Shown here: one piece after another, positions 1 through 8,423 of the stretch
How positions within the stretch are numbered: the stretch's first letter is position 1
How the letters are laid out: the number at the start of each line of letters is the position of its first letter
Source: UBA9620 sp965220695
GTDB taxonomy: Bacteria; Acidobacteriota; Vicinamibacteria; Vicinamibacterales; UBA8438
Length of the DNA stretch: 64,000 bases
Direction of reading: 5' to 3'
NCBI GenBank assembly: GCA_965220695.1
Contig: OZ244838.1
Span: 4,588,001 to 4,652,000 of the forward strand
Made by a program: the position numbers and the translations under genes
Notes under the pieces: generated by a model
Told to the model about the DNA's origin: nothing
Databases searched by the model: none
Seen by the model: only the letters and a program-made list of their open reading frames with translations

Positions 1-2825
1 CGGCAGGAGCGACGCGGCTGGGGCGCCAGTTGCGTGTCCGGTGGGTCGTGAGCGGCGGTTACCAGCGGGTCGGTCAACGATTGCGAATCACGTCGCGGCT
101 GGTCGATAGCCGCACCGGCGAGATCGCCGGCACGTCGACGACGGACGGCGCCGTCGATGCGATATTCGATCTGCAGGATCAGATCGTCAGCGGACTGATC
201 GACCAGGTGGCGACCGCCGTCCGGGCGCCGGAGCGGCCAGCCCCCGAGCGTGCGGGTAACCCGAACTCTGCATCGCCCGCGGCGGCGGCCACCCGGGCGC
301 CGGAGCGGCCCGTGCCTGCGCGTGCGGGTAACCCGAACTCTGCATCTCCCGCGGCGGCGGCCGGCTCCAGTGACGTGACGGACCTGCGCGGCGGTGGCGC
401 CGGCCTGGGTCTCGGGCGCCCGGCTCGGTCCGCGCGGCCGCCGGAGAACGCCGTGACCGGCGGCATCGTGTTGCCCGCGGAGGTTCCCGCCCGGAACGCC
501 GCCCGGACGCCGGAGCGGCCCGTGCCCGCGCGTGCGGGTGACCCGAGCTCCGCACCGCCCGCGGCGGCGGCCACCCGGGCGCCGGAGCGGCCCGTGCCTG
601 CGCGTGCGGGTAACCCGAACTCTGCATCTCCCGCGGCGGCGGCGGCAGCCGGCGCGCTCGCGGGTCGGCCCATCGTCACCGCCGACTTCGCGACCGAGCG
701 GCCGACGGTCGATGGCGCGCTCGACGACGCCATCTGGCGAACCGCGACACGGATCACCCAGTTCGTGCAGGTCGCCCCCGTCGAGGGCGCGCCGGCGTCG
801 GAAGACACCGAGATCTTCGTGGCGTTCGACAGCACGCATCTCTATGTCGGGATGTATGCCCACTACTCGAATCCCGGCATGATCCGGGCGAATCGGGTCG
901 ATCGGGACCGCGCCGGCTATGGCGACGACACCATCTCGGTCTACTTCGACACGTTCCTCGACCAGCAACGCGCGTTCGTCTTCACGTTGAACGGGTATGG
1001 CGTGCAGGGCGACTCGCTCATGGGCGGCAGCGGCGGCGGGCGGGGCGGCGGCGGCTACCGGGGCGGCGGCGGCGGCGTGCCGCGGGGCGACCGTTCCTGG
1101 GACGTCCTCTTCGACTCGGCGGGCACGCTCGTCGACGACGGCTGGACCGCCGAGCTGGCGATTCCGTTCAAGAGCCTGCGCTACCCGAGCAACGAGGCTC
1201 ACCGCTGGGGCTTCCAGATCGCCCGCTCGATCAGGGACAAGGACGAGACGGTGGTCTGGGCGCCGATCTCGCGCGACGTCTCGGGGTTCCTGCCGCAGAT
1301 GGGGCTGCTCGACGGGCTTCGCAACCTGTCGACGAGTCGCAACTTCGAGATTCTGCCGACGATGACCGCCATACAGGCGGGGTCCCTCAACAGATCGACC
1401 GGCGACATGCGGGGTGTGTTCGAGGATGAACGCCAGCCGGAGGGCGGCGTCAATTTCAAATACGGCGTGACGTCGAACCTCACGCTGGACTTCACCTACA
1501 ACCCCGACTTCTCGCAGATCGAGTCCGACCGGCCGCAGATCGAGGTGAACCAGCGATTCCCGCTGTTCTTCTCCGAGCTCAGACCGTTCTTTCTTGAGGG
1601 CCAGGAGGTCTTCTCCATTCGCGGGCCGGCCACGCTCATTCATACCCGCACGATTGTCGACCCGCGCTACGGCGCCAAGCTGACCGGCAAGGTCGGGAAG
1701 GCGACCATGGGGTTCCTGGTCGCCAACGACGAAGGGCCCGGCAACGTCGACGAGAAGACGGATCCGGAGGCATACCAACGCTCCGCGAGCACCGTCATCG
1801 GCCGTGCCCGGTACGATCTGTACTCCGAGTCGCATATCGGGGCGATCTTCACCGACCGGGAGTTCCTCGACACGTACAGCCGGCTCGGCGGGGTCGATGG
1901 CCGTTTCCGTCTCACGCCGACGATATCCGCCGACTTCATGGCCATCCAGAGCACCAATCGGGACCGCAACGGCAGAGAGCGCGACGGACCGATGTTCGAC
2001 GTCGGGCTGCGCAAGAGCGGGCGGAACCTCAGCTACAGCGCGTCCTACTACTCGCTCGACCCGGACTTCGTGACCGATGTCGGTTTCGTCCGGCGCACGG
2101 GCATCCGGCGGATGAGCACCAACGCCGGCTATCGCTGGTGGCCCGAGGGATGGATTATCAGTTGGGGCCCGCAGCTCAGCTACAGCCGCAACTGGAACTT
2201 CGACCGCGTACTCGAGGACGAGGCGTTCCGCGCGCGGCTGGATGCCAGCTTCGCCAGGAACATCCGCCTCAGCGGCGACGTGCGCCGCGAGATGGAACGC
2301 TTCCGCGGCGTCGACTTCTTCAAGAACCGCTATGGATTCAATGTCAACGTGAGCACCAGCCGGCTCGCCTCGGTCGGGGGCAGCTACCGCTGGGGCGACG
2401 AGGTGCGATACAGCGGCACGCCGTTCGTGGGCAGCGGGTCCTCCGGCAGCCTGTTCATGTCGCTGCGTCCGCTCAGCCGCCTGCAGTCGCAGGTCAACGT
2501 CAGCACCAGCCGCCTGATCCGTCCCGACGACACCGAGTTGTTCAACGTCAAGATCTACCGGGCGCTGACCACGTTCCAGTTCACCGACCGGCTGCTGCTG
2601 CGGAACATCCTCGAGCACAACACGTTCAACGAGACCCTCGGGGTGAACCTGTTGCTGACCTATCGCGTGAATTCCGGGACGGTCTTCTACATCGGCTACG
2701 ACGACCGCTACAGGCAGGGCAGCCTGTTGTTCGACGACGACGACGAGCCGCTGTTCTACACGACCGACCTCGAGCGCACGAACCGGGCGTTCTTCACCAA
2801 GATTTCCTATCTGTTCAGATACTGA
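1..2825 (+). CDS. TolB-like/CBM9-like/DUF5916-type outer-membrane barrel protein, 5' partial
   Basis: The reading frame is open to the left edge, so the gene starts upstream; the TTG at 30 is only the first start-like codon inside. The visible N-terminus (LGRQLRVRWVVSGGYQRVGQ, then RITSRLVDSRTGEI) resembles the TolB-like/FlgO domain of adenylate-cyclase-type proteins. A low-complexity Ala/Pro/Arg repeat region follows (codons near 220-645), then a CBM9-like sandwich (TVDGALDDAIW, FVAFDSTHLYVGMY), a Gly-rich loop near 1020-1080, and a long beta-rich C-terminal half as in DUF5916 proteins, ending in an aromatic residue (SYLFRY) as outer-membrane barrels do. Probably an outer-membrane protein of unknown substrate. 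The TolB-like to barrel fusion is unusual; a frame artefact at the window edge is unlikely because the frame stays open and protein-like. Confidence 0.8.
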   Translation, partial: AGATRLGRQLRVRWVVSGGYQRVGQRLRITSRLVDSRTGEIAGTSTTDGAVDAIFDLQDQIVSGLIDQVATAVRAPERPAPERAGNPNSASPAAAATRAPERPVPARAGNPNSASPAAAAGSSDVTDLRGGGAGLGLGRPARSARPPENAVTGGIVLPAEVPARNAARTPERPVPARAGDPSSAPPAAAATRAPERPVPARAGNPNSASPAAAAAAGALAGRPIVTADFATERPTVDGALDDAIWRTATRITQFVQVAPVEGAPASEDTEIFVAFDSTHLYVGMYAHYSNPGMIRANRVDRDRAGYGDDTISVYFDTFLDQQRAFVFTLNGYGVQGDSLMGGSGGGRGGGGYRGGGGGVPRGDRSWDVLFDSAGTLVDDGWTAELAIPFKSLRYPSNEAHRWGFQIARSIRDKDETVVWAPISRDVSGFLPQMGLLDGLRNLSTSRNFEILPTMTAIQAGSLNRSTGDMRGVFEDERQPEGGVNFKYGVTSNLTLDFTYNPDFSQIESDRPQIEVNQRFPLFFSELRPFFLEGQEVFSIRGPATLIHTRTIVDPRYGAKLTGKVGKATMGFLVANDEGPGNVDEKTDPEAYQRSASTVIGRARYDLYSESHIGAIFTDREFLDTYSRLGGVDGRFRLTPTISADFMAIQSTNRDRNGRERDGPMFDVGLRKSGRNLSYSASYYSLDPDFVTDVGFVRRTGIRRMSTNAGYRWWPEGWIISWGPQLSYSRNWNFDRVLEDEAFRARLDASFARNIRLSGDVRREMERFRGVDFFKNRYGFNVNVSTSRLASVGGSYRWGDEVRYSGTPFVGSGSSGSLFMSLRPLSRLQSQVNVSTSRLIRPDDTELFNVKIYRALTTFQFTDRLLLRNILEHNTFNETLGVNLLLTYRVNSGTVFYIGYDDRYRQGSLLFDDDDEPLFYTTDLERTNRAFFTKISYLFRY
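221..645 (+). repeat. Four about 70-bp in-frame repeats within the barrel gene
   Basis: Four near-identical units begin at about 221, 293, 503 and 573. Each encodes a segment of the form RAPERPVPARAGNPNSASP followed by an Ala run. Units 2 and 3 are separated by a unique stretch (about 362-502). The repeats form a flexible linker between the TolB-like part and the CBM9-like domain. High similarity between units suggests recent expansion or recombination. Confidence 0.8.
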
Positions 2826-2842
2826 CTCGCAGGAGGTTCCCC

Positions 2843-3967
2843 GTGCTCCGACCTGTCTCCACCGTCGCCATCGGTCTGGCGGTCGTCGCCAACGGCCTGG
2901 CGGGGGCGCAGGATATTCCGCTCGACAAGCTCACGCTGCCCGCGGGGTTCTCGATCGAGGTCTATGCGCCCGACGTCCCGAACGCACGCTCGATGGCGAG
3001 GTCTCCGGCCGGGACGCTGTTCGTCGGCACCCGCCGGGCCGGCGACGTCTACGCCGTGCTCGACCGCGACCAGGACCAGCGGGCGGACGAGGTGATCACG
3101 ATCGCCACCGGTCTCAACATGCCCAATGGCGTGGCGTTTCGGGACGGGGCGCTGTATGTCGCCGAGGTCAATCGAATCCTGCGCTACGACGGCATCGAAG
3201 CCCGTCTGCACGACCCTCCCGCGCCGGTGGTGGTGGATGAGGCGTTCCCCACCGAACGTTCGCATGGCTGGAAGTTCATCCGTTTCGGACCGGACGGCAA
3301 GCTGTATGTCCCGGTCGGGGCGCCATGCAACATCTGCGACCGCACCGGCGAGGACATCCGCTTCGCGACCGTCACACGGATGAACCCCGACGGCAGCGGG
3401 CAGGAAGTGTTCGCCCACGGGGTGCGGAACTCGGTCGGGTTCGACTGGCATCCGGGCACCCGCGATCTGTGGTTCACGAGCAACGGCCGCGACCGTCTCG
3501 GGGACGAGTCGCCGGGCGACACCCTGAACCACGCGCCGGAGATTGGGATGCACTTCGGGTTCCCGTTCTGCCACCAGGGCGACACGCCCGACCCCGAGTT
3601 CGGCGAGCGGCGGGGCTGCGGCGAATTCTCGCCGCCGGCGCAGGCGCTCGGACCGCACGTGGCGTCGCTGGGCATGCGGTTCTACACCGGTGCCATGTTT
3701 CCCGAGCCGTATCGAAACCAGATCTTCATCGCCGAGCACGGGTCCTGGAACCGCACGCCGGCGGCGGGCCACACCGGCTACCGGCTGACGGTCGCCACCC
3801 TGGAGGGCGACCGCGTGACCGACTACGCGGTGTTCGCCGAGGGCTGGCTCGACCCCGACAATTCCGCCTGGGGCCGTCCGGTCGACGTCGAGGTGATGCC
3901 CGACGGCGCGCTGCTGGTGACCGACGACGCCGCCGGCGCGATCTACCGGATTACCTACGGGGGCTGA
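2843..3967 (+). CDS. Secreted sorbosone dehydrogenase-like beta-propeller protein
   Basis: 374 residues. Start GTG at 2843 is chosen because AGGAGG lies 6 bases upstream (2831-2836) and it gives a clean signal peptide ending ANGLAGAQ. The mature part matches the glucose/sorbosone dehydrogenase type six-bladed propeller: LPAGFSIEVYAPDVPNARSM, MPNGVAFRDGALYVAEVNRI, GRPVDVEVMPDGALLVTDD. Members of this family usually bind PQQ and oxidise sugar aldehydes in the periplasm; substrate cannot be read here. Cys residues in the PCNICD and FCHQGD segments may form disulfides. It begins 17 bases after the barrel gene and is followed 26 bases later by an M24-like gene, so the three are probably co-transcribed. 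Confidence 0.85.
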   Translation: MLRPVSTVAIGLAVVANGLAGAQDIPLDKLTLPAGFSIEVYAPDVPNARSMARSPAGTLFVGTRRAGDVYAVLDRDQDQRADEVITIATGLNMPNGVAFRDGALYVAEVNRILRYDGIEARLHDPPAPVVVDEAFPTERSHGWKFIRFGPDGKLYVPVGAPCNICDRTGEDIRFATVTRMNPDGSGQEVFAHGVRNSVGFDWHPGTRDLWFTSNGRDRLGDESPGDTLNHAPEIGMHFGFPFCHQGDTPDPEFGERRGCGEFSPPAQALGPHVASLGMRFYTGAMFPEPYRNQIFIAEHGSWNRTPAAGHTGYRLTVATLEGDRVTDYAVFAEGWLDPDNSAWGRPVDVEVMPDGALLVTDDAAGAIYRITYGG

Positions 3968-3993
3968 CCGCCCGCGCTGCCGAGGGCGCACCG

Positions 3994-5316
3994 ATGTCCA
4001 GAAACCGACTGGCCGGCGCCGTGACCGGTCTGGCGTTGCTGTCCGTGCCGGTCGTCGCACAGGGTCAGATCACGCCCGAGCTCGTGCGCGCCCGGACGGA
4101 GCGCGAGTGGACCCTCAAGGCGGAGAAGATGCGGCGGCATCTGCTGCCGCTGATGCGCGAGCACGAGATCGACCTCTGGATCATCCTGAGCCGCGAGAAT
4201 GCGCCCGACCCGCTCGTCGAGCTCTTCGGCGGCTACGGCGTCACCGGATGGTACGGCCATCGCAATGCCTACCTGTTCCACGACAGCGGGTCGGGCCTCG
4301 AGACGACCGCCATCGGGACGCACCTCAGCGGTCACCAGCGGCGGTTCTACGACACCCTCACGCCGTATGGCGAAGAGGGGCTCGCACCGCATCTGCGCGA
4401 GTACGTGGCGGCCCGCAATCCGCGCCGAATCGCCATCAACCAGTCGCGCACCATCAGCATGGCCGACGGCTTGACCGCCGAGCTCAAGGACTATCTGCTG
4501 GACGCGCTCGGGGCGCCGTTCGCCGGCCGGCTGGTGTCGTCCGAGCCGCTCGTCGTCGACTACGCCTCGACCCATACGCCGGCCGAAGACGCCGTCCAGC
4601 GCGAGGCGAGCACCGCCACCTACGCCATCCTGCACCGCGCGTTGTCGAACGAGGTGATCACGCCGGGGCAGACCACCCTGATGGACGTGCAGTACTGGAT
4701 AACCGCCGAGTGGAAGCGCCAGGGCTTCGAGTTCAACTTCCCCGCCTCGCTCGACCTGCAGCGGGCCGGCGGCGTCACGCTGGACGATGCGGACGACCCG
4801 GTCATCGAACGCGGCGACCTGCTGCACGTCGACTTCGGCGTGCGGACGTCCGGCATCGTGGCCGACCAGCAGAAGATGGCCTACGTGCTGCGCGACGGCG
4901 AAACGGCGCCCCCGGCCGGGCTGGCCGCGGCGTTCGCCGTGTCCACACGCGCGTCCGCCGTCATCCTCGACGAGATGCAGGTGGGCCGCACGGGCGCGGT
5001 CATCAAGGCCGAGGCGGAAGCCCGGGCCTCGAGCGTGGGGATCGACCTGCTGGTGTACTCGCACGTGCAGGGCTACTGGGTGCACGACGCCGGCATGTGG
5101 GCGATCCACGACTGGCCCGAACGCTACGGCGACCATCCCCGCATCACGTTGAAGGACGGTGACTGGGTCTCGCTGGAGTTCGCCGTGACGGCCCCGGTGC
5201 CGGAGTGGGACGGTCAGGCCGTGACCATCATGCGCGAAGAGGACACGCTCATCCGCGCTGACCAGGCGCCCGAGTATCTGTCCGGCCCGCAGAACGCGCT
5301 TTGGATCGTCGAGTAG
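3994..5316 (+). CDS. Secreted M24 family (aminopeptidase P-like) metallopeptidase
   Basis: 440 residues with a signal peptide (LTGLALLSVPVVAQ type). The N-terminal half is a creatinase-like domain; the C-terminal half is a pita-bread fold. The five M24 metal ligands can be assigned by position: D280 (LLHVDFG), D291 (GIVADQQ), H357 (YSHVQGY), E395 (SLEFAVT) and E415 or E416 (IMREEDT), with a second conserved-type His in WVHDAG. The family cleaves Xaa-Pro or related peptides; this one is likely periplasmic. The glycine-rich GHGVG motif is replaced by SHVQG, so substrate preference may differ. Starts 26 bases after the propeller gene, likely same operon. Confidence 0.82.
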   Translation: MSRNRLAGAVTGLALLSVPVVAQGQITPELVRARTEREWTLKAEKMRRHLLPLMREHEIDLWIILSRENAPDPLVELFGGYGVTGWYGHRNAYLFHDSGSGLETTAIGTHLSGHQRRFYDTLTPYGEEGLAPHLREYVAARNPRRIAINQSRTISMADGLTAELKDYLLDALGAPFAGRLVSSEPLVVDYASTHTPAEDAVQREASTATYAILHRALSNEVITPGQTTLMDVQYWITAEWKRQGFEFNFPASLDLQRAGGVTLDDADDPVIERGDLLHVDFGVRTSGIVADQQKMAYVLRDGETAPPAGLAAAFAVSTRASAVILDEMQVGRTGAVIKAEAEARASSVGIDLLVYSHVQGYWVHDAGMWAIHDWPERYGDHPRITLKDGDWVSLEFAVTAPVPEWDGQAVTIMREEDTLIRADQAPEYLSGPQNALWIVE

Positions 5317-5378
5317 GCGGTTGCGATATCATGAATGGCCCGGGTCCGCGCCAGCGGCCCCGTCGCGCCGATCTTCCA

Positions 5379-5472
5379 GGTGAGGTGGCCGAGAGGCTGA
5401 AGGCGGCGGTTTGCTAAACCGTTGAGGGGGCTTCAACCTCCTCCCAGGGTTCGAATCCCTGCCTCACCGCCA
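5379..5472 (+). tRNA. tRNA-Ser(GCT)
   Basis: Acceptor stem GGTGAGG (5379-5385) pairs with CCTCACC (5462-5468), followed by discriminator G and an encoded CCA (5470-5472). The anticodon GCT is at 5413-5415 in a TTGCTAA loop, with a long variable arm typical of serine tRNAs and a T-loop GTTCGAATC. Its 3' 26 bases are the left copy of the repeat that bounds the island. Confidence 0.96.
5447..5472 (+). repeat. Left attachment-site copy (tRNA-Ser 3' end)
   Basis: The 26 bases covering the T-arm 3' side, acceptor strand and CCA recur without mismatch, in the same orientation, at 48025-48050. Such duplications arise when a tyrosine integrase inserts an element into a tRNA gene and the element restores the 3' end. 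Confidence 0.88.
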
Positions 5473-6185
5473 ACTTGTTTCTGTAAGTGATTGTAAATGA
5501 AGGACTTGATTTTTTGTGCGTTAGTCTGCAACCCACAATCTGTCCCGCACTAGAGCGGAGCTTGCCGTTCGTACGGGGCCAGCGTGCTTCCCTCTGGAAG
5601 CGTGAAGGCGGAGGCGGTTGTCGTCGAAGTTACGGCCGGATTGCCGACCACATTGAACCAGGGACGGCAACGCGGGAATCGGCAACGACTGACGTGGTAA
5701 GGCTGTTGAACCGCACGACGTACGCGCGCTTTGACCCACGACACGCGCGGCATGCCCGGACAGATCTGCTCCGACGAGGGCCCGGAGTGGGTCGCCAGGG
5801 CGGTCGCCGGTGGATCATCGCCCTCGACGCCGACAGCGCCTACAGACCACCTGCACCGAAGATCGTGCCACGGCCGGCTTCACCGGCACTCGAAAAGCGC
5901 TTGCTCGGCCACTTCAAGTATGGCTTTATCGACACCGCTCAACTAACATTCGCACCCGATGGGGCCGGTCGTGCCATTGGCACTGCGGGCCGTCAGGGAT
6001 GCCAGTGCACAATTCGAGCATTCTCGATGGGCTTGCCGGCGAATCGTCAGGGGGTTGCGGCCATCGCGGCGCCCAGTCCAGCGACAAGGCGACCGGGGCG
6101 GCGCCAGGTAGGGCGGCAGCGAAGGCGGCGCGATGCAGCGGACAACAAGAGGGTTGGACGTGATCGTGTCCTTGGTCTGTGTGCG
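5473..6185. other. Stretch without a convincing gene next to the left att site
   Basis: Frames here are open by high GC content but have no recognisable domain, biased composition and no ribosome binding site. No integrase was found although this is where one would be expected. I read it as eroded sequence. Confidence 0.5.
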
Positions 6186-6380
6186 ATGAACGTTGCCGCT
6201 GGGCGGCAGATTGCAGAAATGCTCACCAGTGCGGATGTGGTGACGCTGACCGAGGCCCGCTTGCCGGCGGCGGTTGTCCTCGCGAAGATAGCCGCGATTT
6301 GCACCGAGTTGGATACGAGCGTCGAGCAGCTCGTGACGTTGTCGGAGATGGGGGTCAACACACCGGGGCAATCGTGGCGA
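6186..6380 (+). pseudogene. Fragment of a small repeat-type protein common in acidobacteria-like genomes
   Basis: The frame reads MLTSADVVTLTEARLPAAVV then LAKIAAICTELDTSVEQLV and LSEMGVNT. This resembles the motif LTNxDVVxLVEAGL...DTSxxALVxLxxAGV seen in many short regions of secreted acidobacterial proteins. No start, ribosome site or further domain accompanies it, so it is treated as a detached remnant. The family match is from memory of the pattern. Confidence 0.35.
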
Positions 6381-6593
6381 TCCTGTCGCCCCGGTCGCCG
6401 AGTGACGAGCCTAGCTCCCGAAAACGCCTTCGCCCGCGCGGTACTTCCGTTGCGTCGACTGCCGCGCGAGCTTCCCATCGGCTACCCAGGGGTTTCGGTT
6501 GCTCGCGCGCCGCAGGCGCAAGCCACACGGGACACGGCAACACACCGGACCCTCAGCATTCCGGTCGCAAAGTAGTAAATCTGGAGGTGCACC

Positions 6594-6788
6594 ATGCCAA
6601 CGCGACGAACTCTTGACAGCGGCGCGCCGTCTCAAGAGACCACCCAAGACTTGAAGAGGCCAACGATCTCCGCCAGAGACGTTGGCGTCACACTCCGGAT
6701 CAGCGACGCGACACTGAAGGAGATAGAACAGATTCAAGAGGAGAACATCAAGGCTGCGCAGGAAGACCAGAAGTTTTCTTGGCGATGA
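6594..6788 (+). CDS. Small protein (64 aa) upstream of the papain-like peptidase
   Basis: The start is well supported: GGAGGTG at 6583-6589 sits 4 bases before the ATG. The product is hydrophilic, with a disordered N-terminal half and a likely amphipathic helix (SDATLKEIEQIQEENIKAAQ). No family recognised. It precedes the papain-like peptidase by 54 bases on the same strand, so they are probably co-transcribed; it could be a substrate, inhibitor or adaptor of that system, which is inference from position only. Confidence 0.6.
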   Translation: MPTRRTLDSGAPSQETTQDLKRPTISARDVGVTLRISDATLKEIEQIQEENIKAAQEDQKFSWR

Positions 6789-6842
6789 GCTTCCGGCACG
6801 CTCGCTTCTCCCAAGGCATCTCCTCCGACTGTTGGGTCCACC

Positions 6843-8423
6843 ATGACGACACGGTACACGGTTGAGCTACTCGACCGTCCGGACGCTTGGACGTTCTTGG
6901 CTCAAGCGCTTGGCGGCGATGGCTCTGACGTGGTACGCAATACTCTCCGACATCTCAGCATACTCGGTGTGAAGTCCTACGTTCTCGAAGAAAAGTACAT
7001 CGATCGCGACTACTCAGCGGATTACTTGTACTTCTACGCCCGCACGTTCCGGGCCCACGACCGACACTGTAAGCGCGTTCACTTCTTCTCTGCCGACATA
7101 TCCCGGCTGCTCCGGCGACCTCTATCAACAGACCGGCTGCGCCGAATCAAGGGTTTCGCAAGCACAACCTATTGCGGCTTTTGCGTCGTTCGTCCGTTGC
7201 CAACCGCGCCAATCGGAAGAACGGTTCTCAAGGGGCGCGTCCGCAGCGGCTTCGACATGGATGCTATCGTCACGTGCCGTGCCGACGTTGACGTGAACCT
7301 GCTCGGCATCGACCTGCAAGTCACTGGTGCTTCCTTCCTCCAACAGGACGCCCGCGTGGGCGCGTGCGCTCAAGTTGCCATCTGGGCAGGTATGCGGCAT
7401 ATGCACGCGCGGTACAAATACAATTGGGTGTCCGTTGCGGACATCACGCGATTCGCTACGCCCACAACCGAAACCGAGTCCATTTCCCTTCCCGCCGGAT
7501 CGGACTTCCTCACCTCCGAGCGCATGATTCGTGGAATCAGCGAAGCGGGCTATCAGCCCCTCTGCTTTCGAGGCCGGGACATCGACCGCGCGATCCTGCC
7601 GTACGTGGAGTCCGGCATTCCCGTCATTCTGGGCCTCAATATCGGCGGGGCCGTAGGTCACGCCGTCACCGTCATCGGCCGCGTATTCGCCAGGCAGGAC
7701 ACCCCGAGCGACAACGCCATCGACTACGTCCCGGCCTATATCGTCCATGACGACCAAGGTGGCCCCTATATGTGGCTTCCCATGGACGGCGGCGCTAGCC
7801 GGCGATTCTCCTTCGTCGACGATACGACGAAACGTGACACACTCGACGGCACCATCGAGTTGAACGTCCGGAGTCATGCGGTCTTTGCCGTAGCCCTCAT
7901 GCCCACGAGGGTCTTCTCGACTGCGGCCGCCGCCGAGCATTCCGCATGGAACCGAATCGACTCCATCTTGCGCGGCATGGCTGGAATCCGTCAGTTGCTC
8001 GATGAGCGCGAACTCACCGTCAACGTCAGGCTCTTGGACGAACTACAGGCAGCGCATGGCGTGGGCCAAATCGTGCTACGGACGTACCTGACGTCTGCTG
8101 CGGGCTACCGTCGCCACTTAGTCGGAGGCTCGGCTAGCAACGATCTCAAGGATGCAGTGCTCGACCTCCACTTGCCGCACTTCACATGGATCACCGAGAT
8201 TTCTACGATTGATTCGTACAACCAGGCTTCCCCGGGCTTGCGGCGCATCTACGGACATGCGGTTCTCGATGCGACCTCGACCGGCAAAGGCGGCGACGGC
8301 CTGTTGTTGCTCCATCTTCCCGGGCTTCTCGTCACCAACGACATCAATGCTCGAGAGGATCCCGAGAAGATCGCCATCATCCAGGGCGACACGTTGTACG
8401 AGTGCCGCGAGAAACGCCTCTAG
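6843..8423 (+). CDS. Papain-like cysteine peptidase-like protein of the ubiquitin-like locus
   Basis: 526 residues, no signal peptide. The central part has a papain-type order: Gln167/168 just before Cys175 (QQDARVGACAQVAIWAG), His273 (GGAVGHAVTVIG) and Asp303/304 (YIVHDDQGGPYMW), the last being the usual third member after a beta strand. The N-terminal 160 and C-terminal 180 residues match no domain I know. It is convergent with the JAB-E1 gene and shares its stop region: its TAG ends at 8423 and the opposite stop begins at 8424. The location suggests a processing or deconjugating peptidase, or an effector, for the adjacent ubiquitin-like modifier. The catalytic assignment rests on motif order only. 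Confidence 0.75.
   Translation: MTTRYTVELLDRPDAWTFLAQALGGDGSDVVRNTLRHLSILGVKSYVLEEKYIDRDYSADYLYFYARTFRAHDRHCKRVHFFSADISRLLRRPLSTDRLRRIKGFASTTYCGFCVVRPLPTAPIGRTVLKGRVRSGFDMDAIVTCRADVDVNLLGIDLQVTGASFLQQDARVGACAQVAIWAGMRHMHARYKYNWVSVADITRFATPTTETESISLPAGSDFLTSERMIRGISEAGYQPLCFRGRDIDRAILPYVESGIPVILGLNIGGAVGHAVTVIGRVFARQDTPSDNAIDYVPAYIVHDDQGGPYMWLPMDGGASRRFSFVDDTTKRDTLDGTIELNVRSHAVFAVALMPTRVFSTAAAAEHSAWNRIDSILRGMAGIRQLLDERELTVNVRLLDELQAAHGVGQIVLRTYLTSAAGYRRHLVGGSASNDLKDAVLDLHLPHFTWITEISTIDSYNQASPGLRRIYGHAVLDATSTGKGGDGLLLLHLPGLLVTNDINAREDPEKIAIIQGDTLYECREKRL

Noticed and set aside
30..2825. TTG at 30 as the true start of the barrel gene
   Set aside because: Codons before it (AGATRLGRQ) continue the TolB-like domain, so the gene begins outside the window.
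2807..4060. Minus-strand frame opposite the propeller gene
   Set aside because: Shadow; the plus strand has ribosome site, signal peptide and family motifs.
5487..6575. 362-codon frame next to the left att site, considered as the island integrase
   Set aside because: No R-H-R-Y integrase motifs, no ribosome site, basic low-complexity content; only a short stretch near 6186-6380 resembles a protein.
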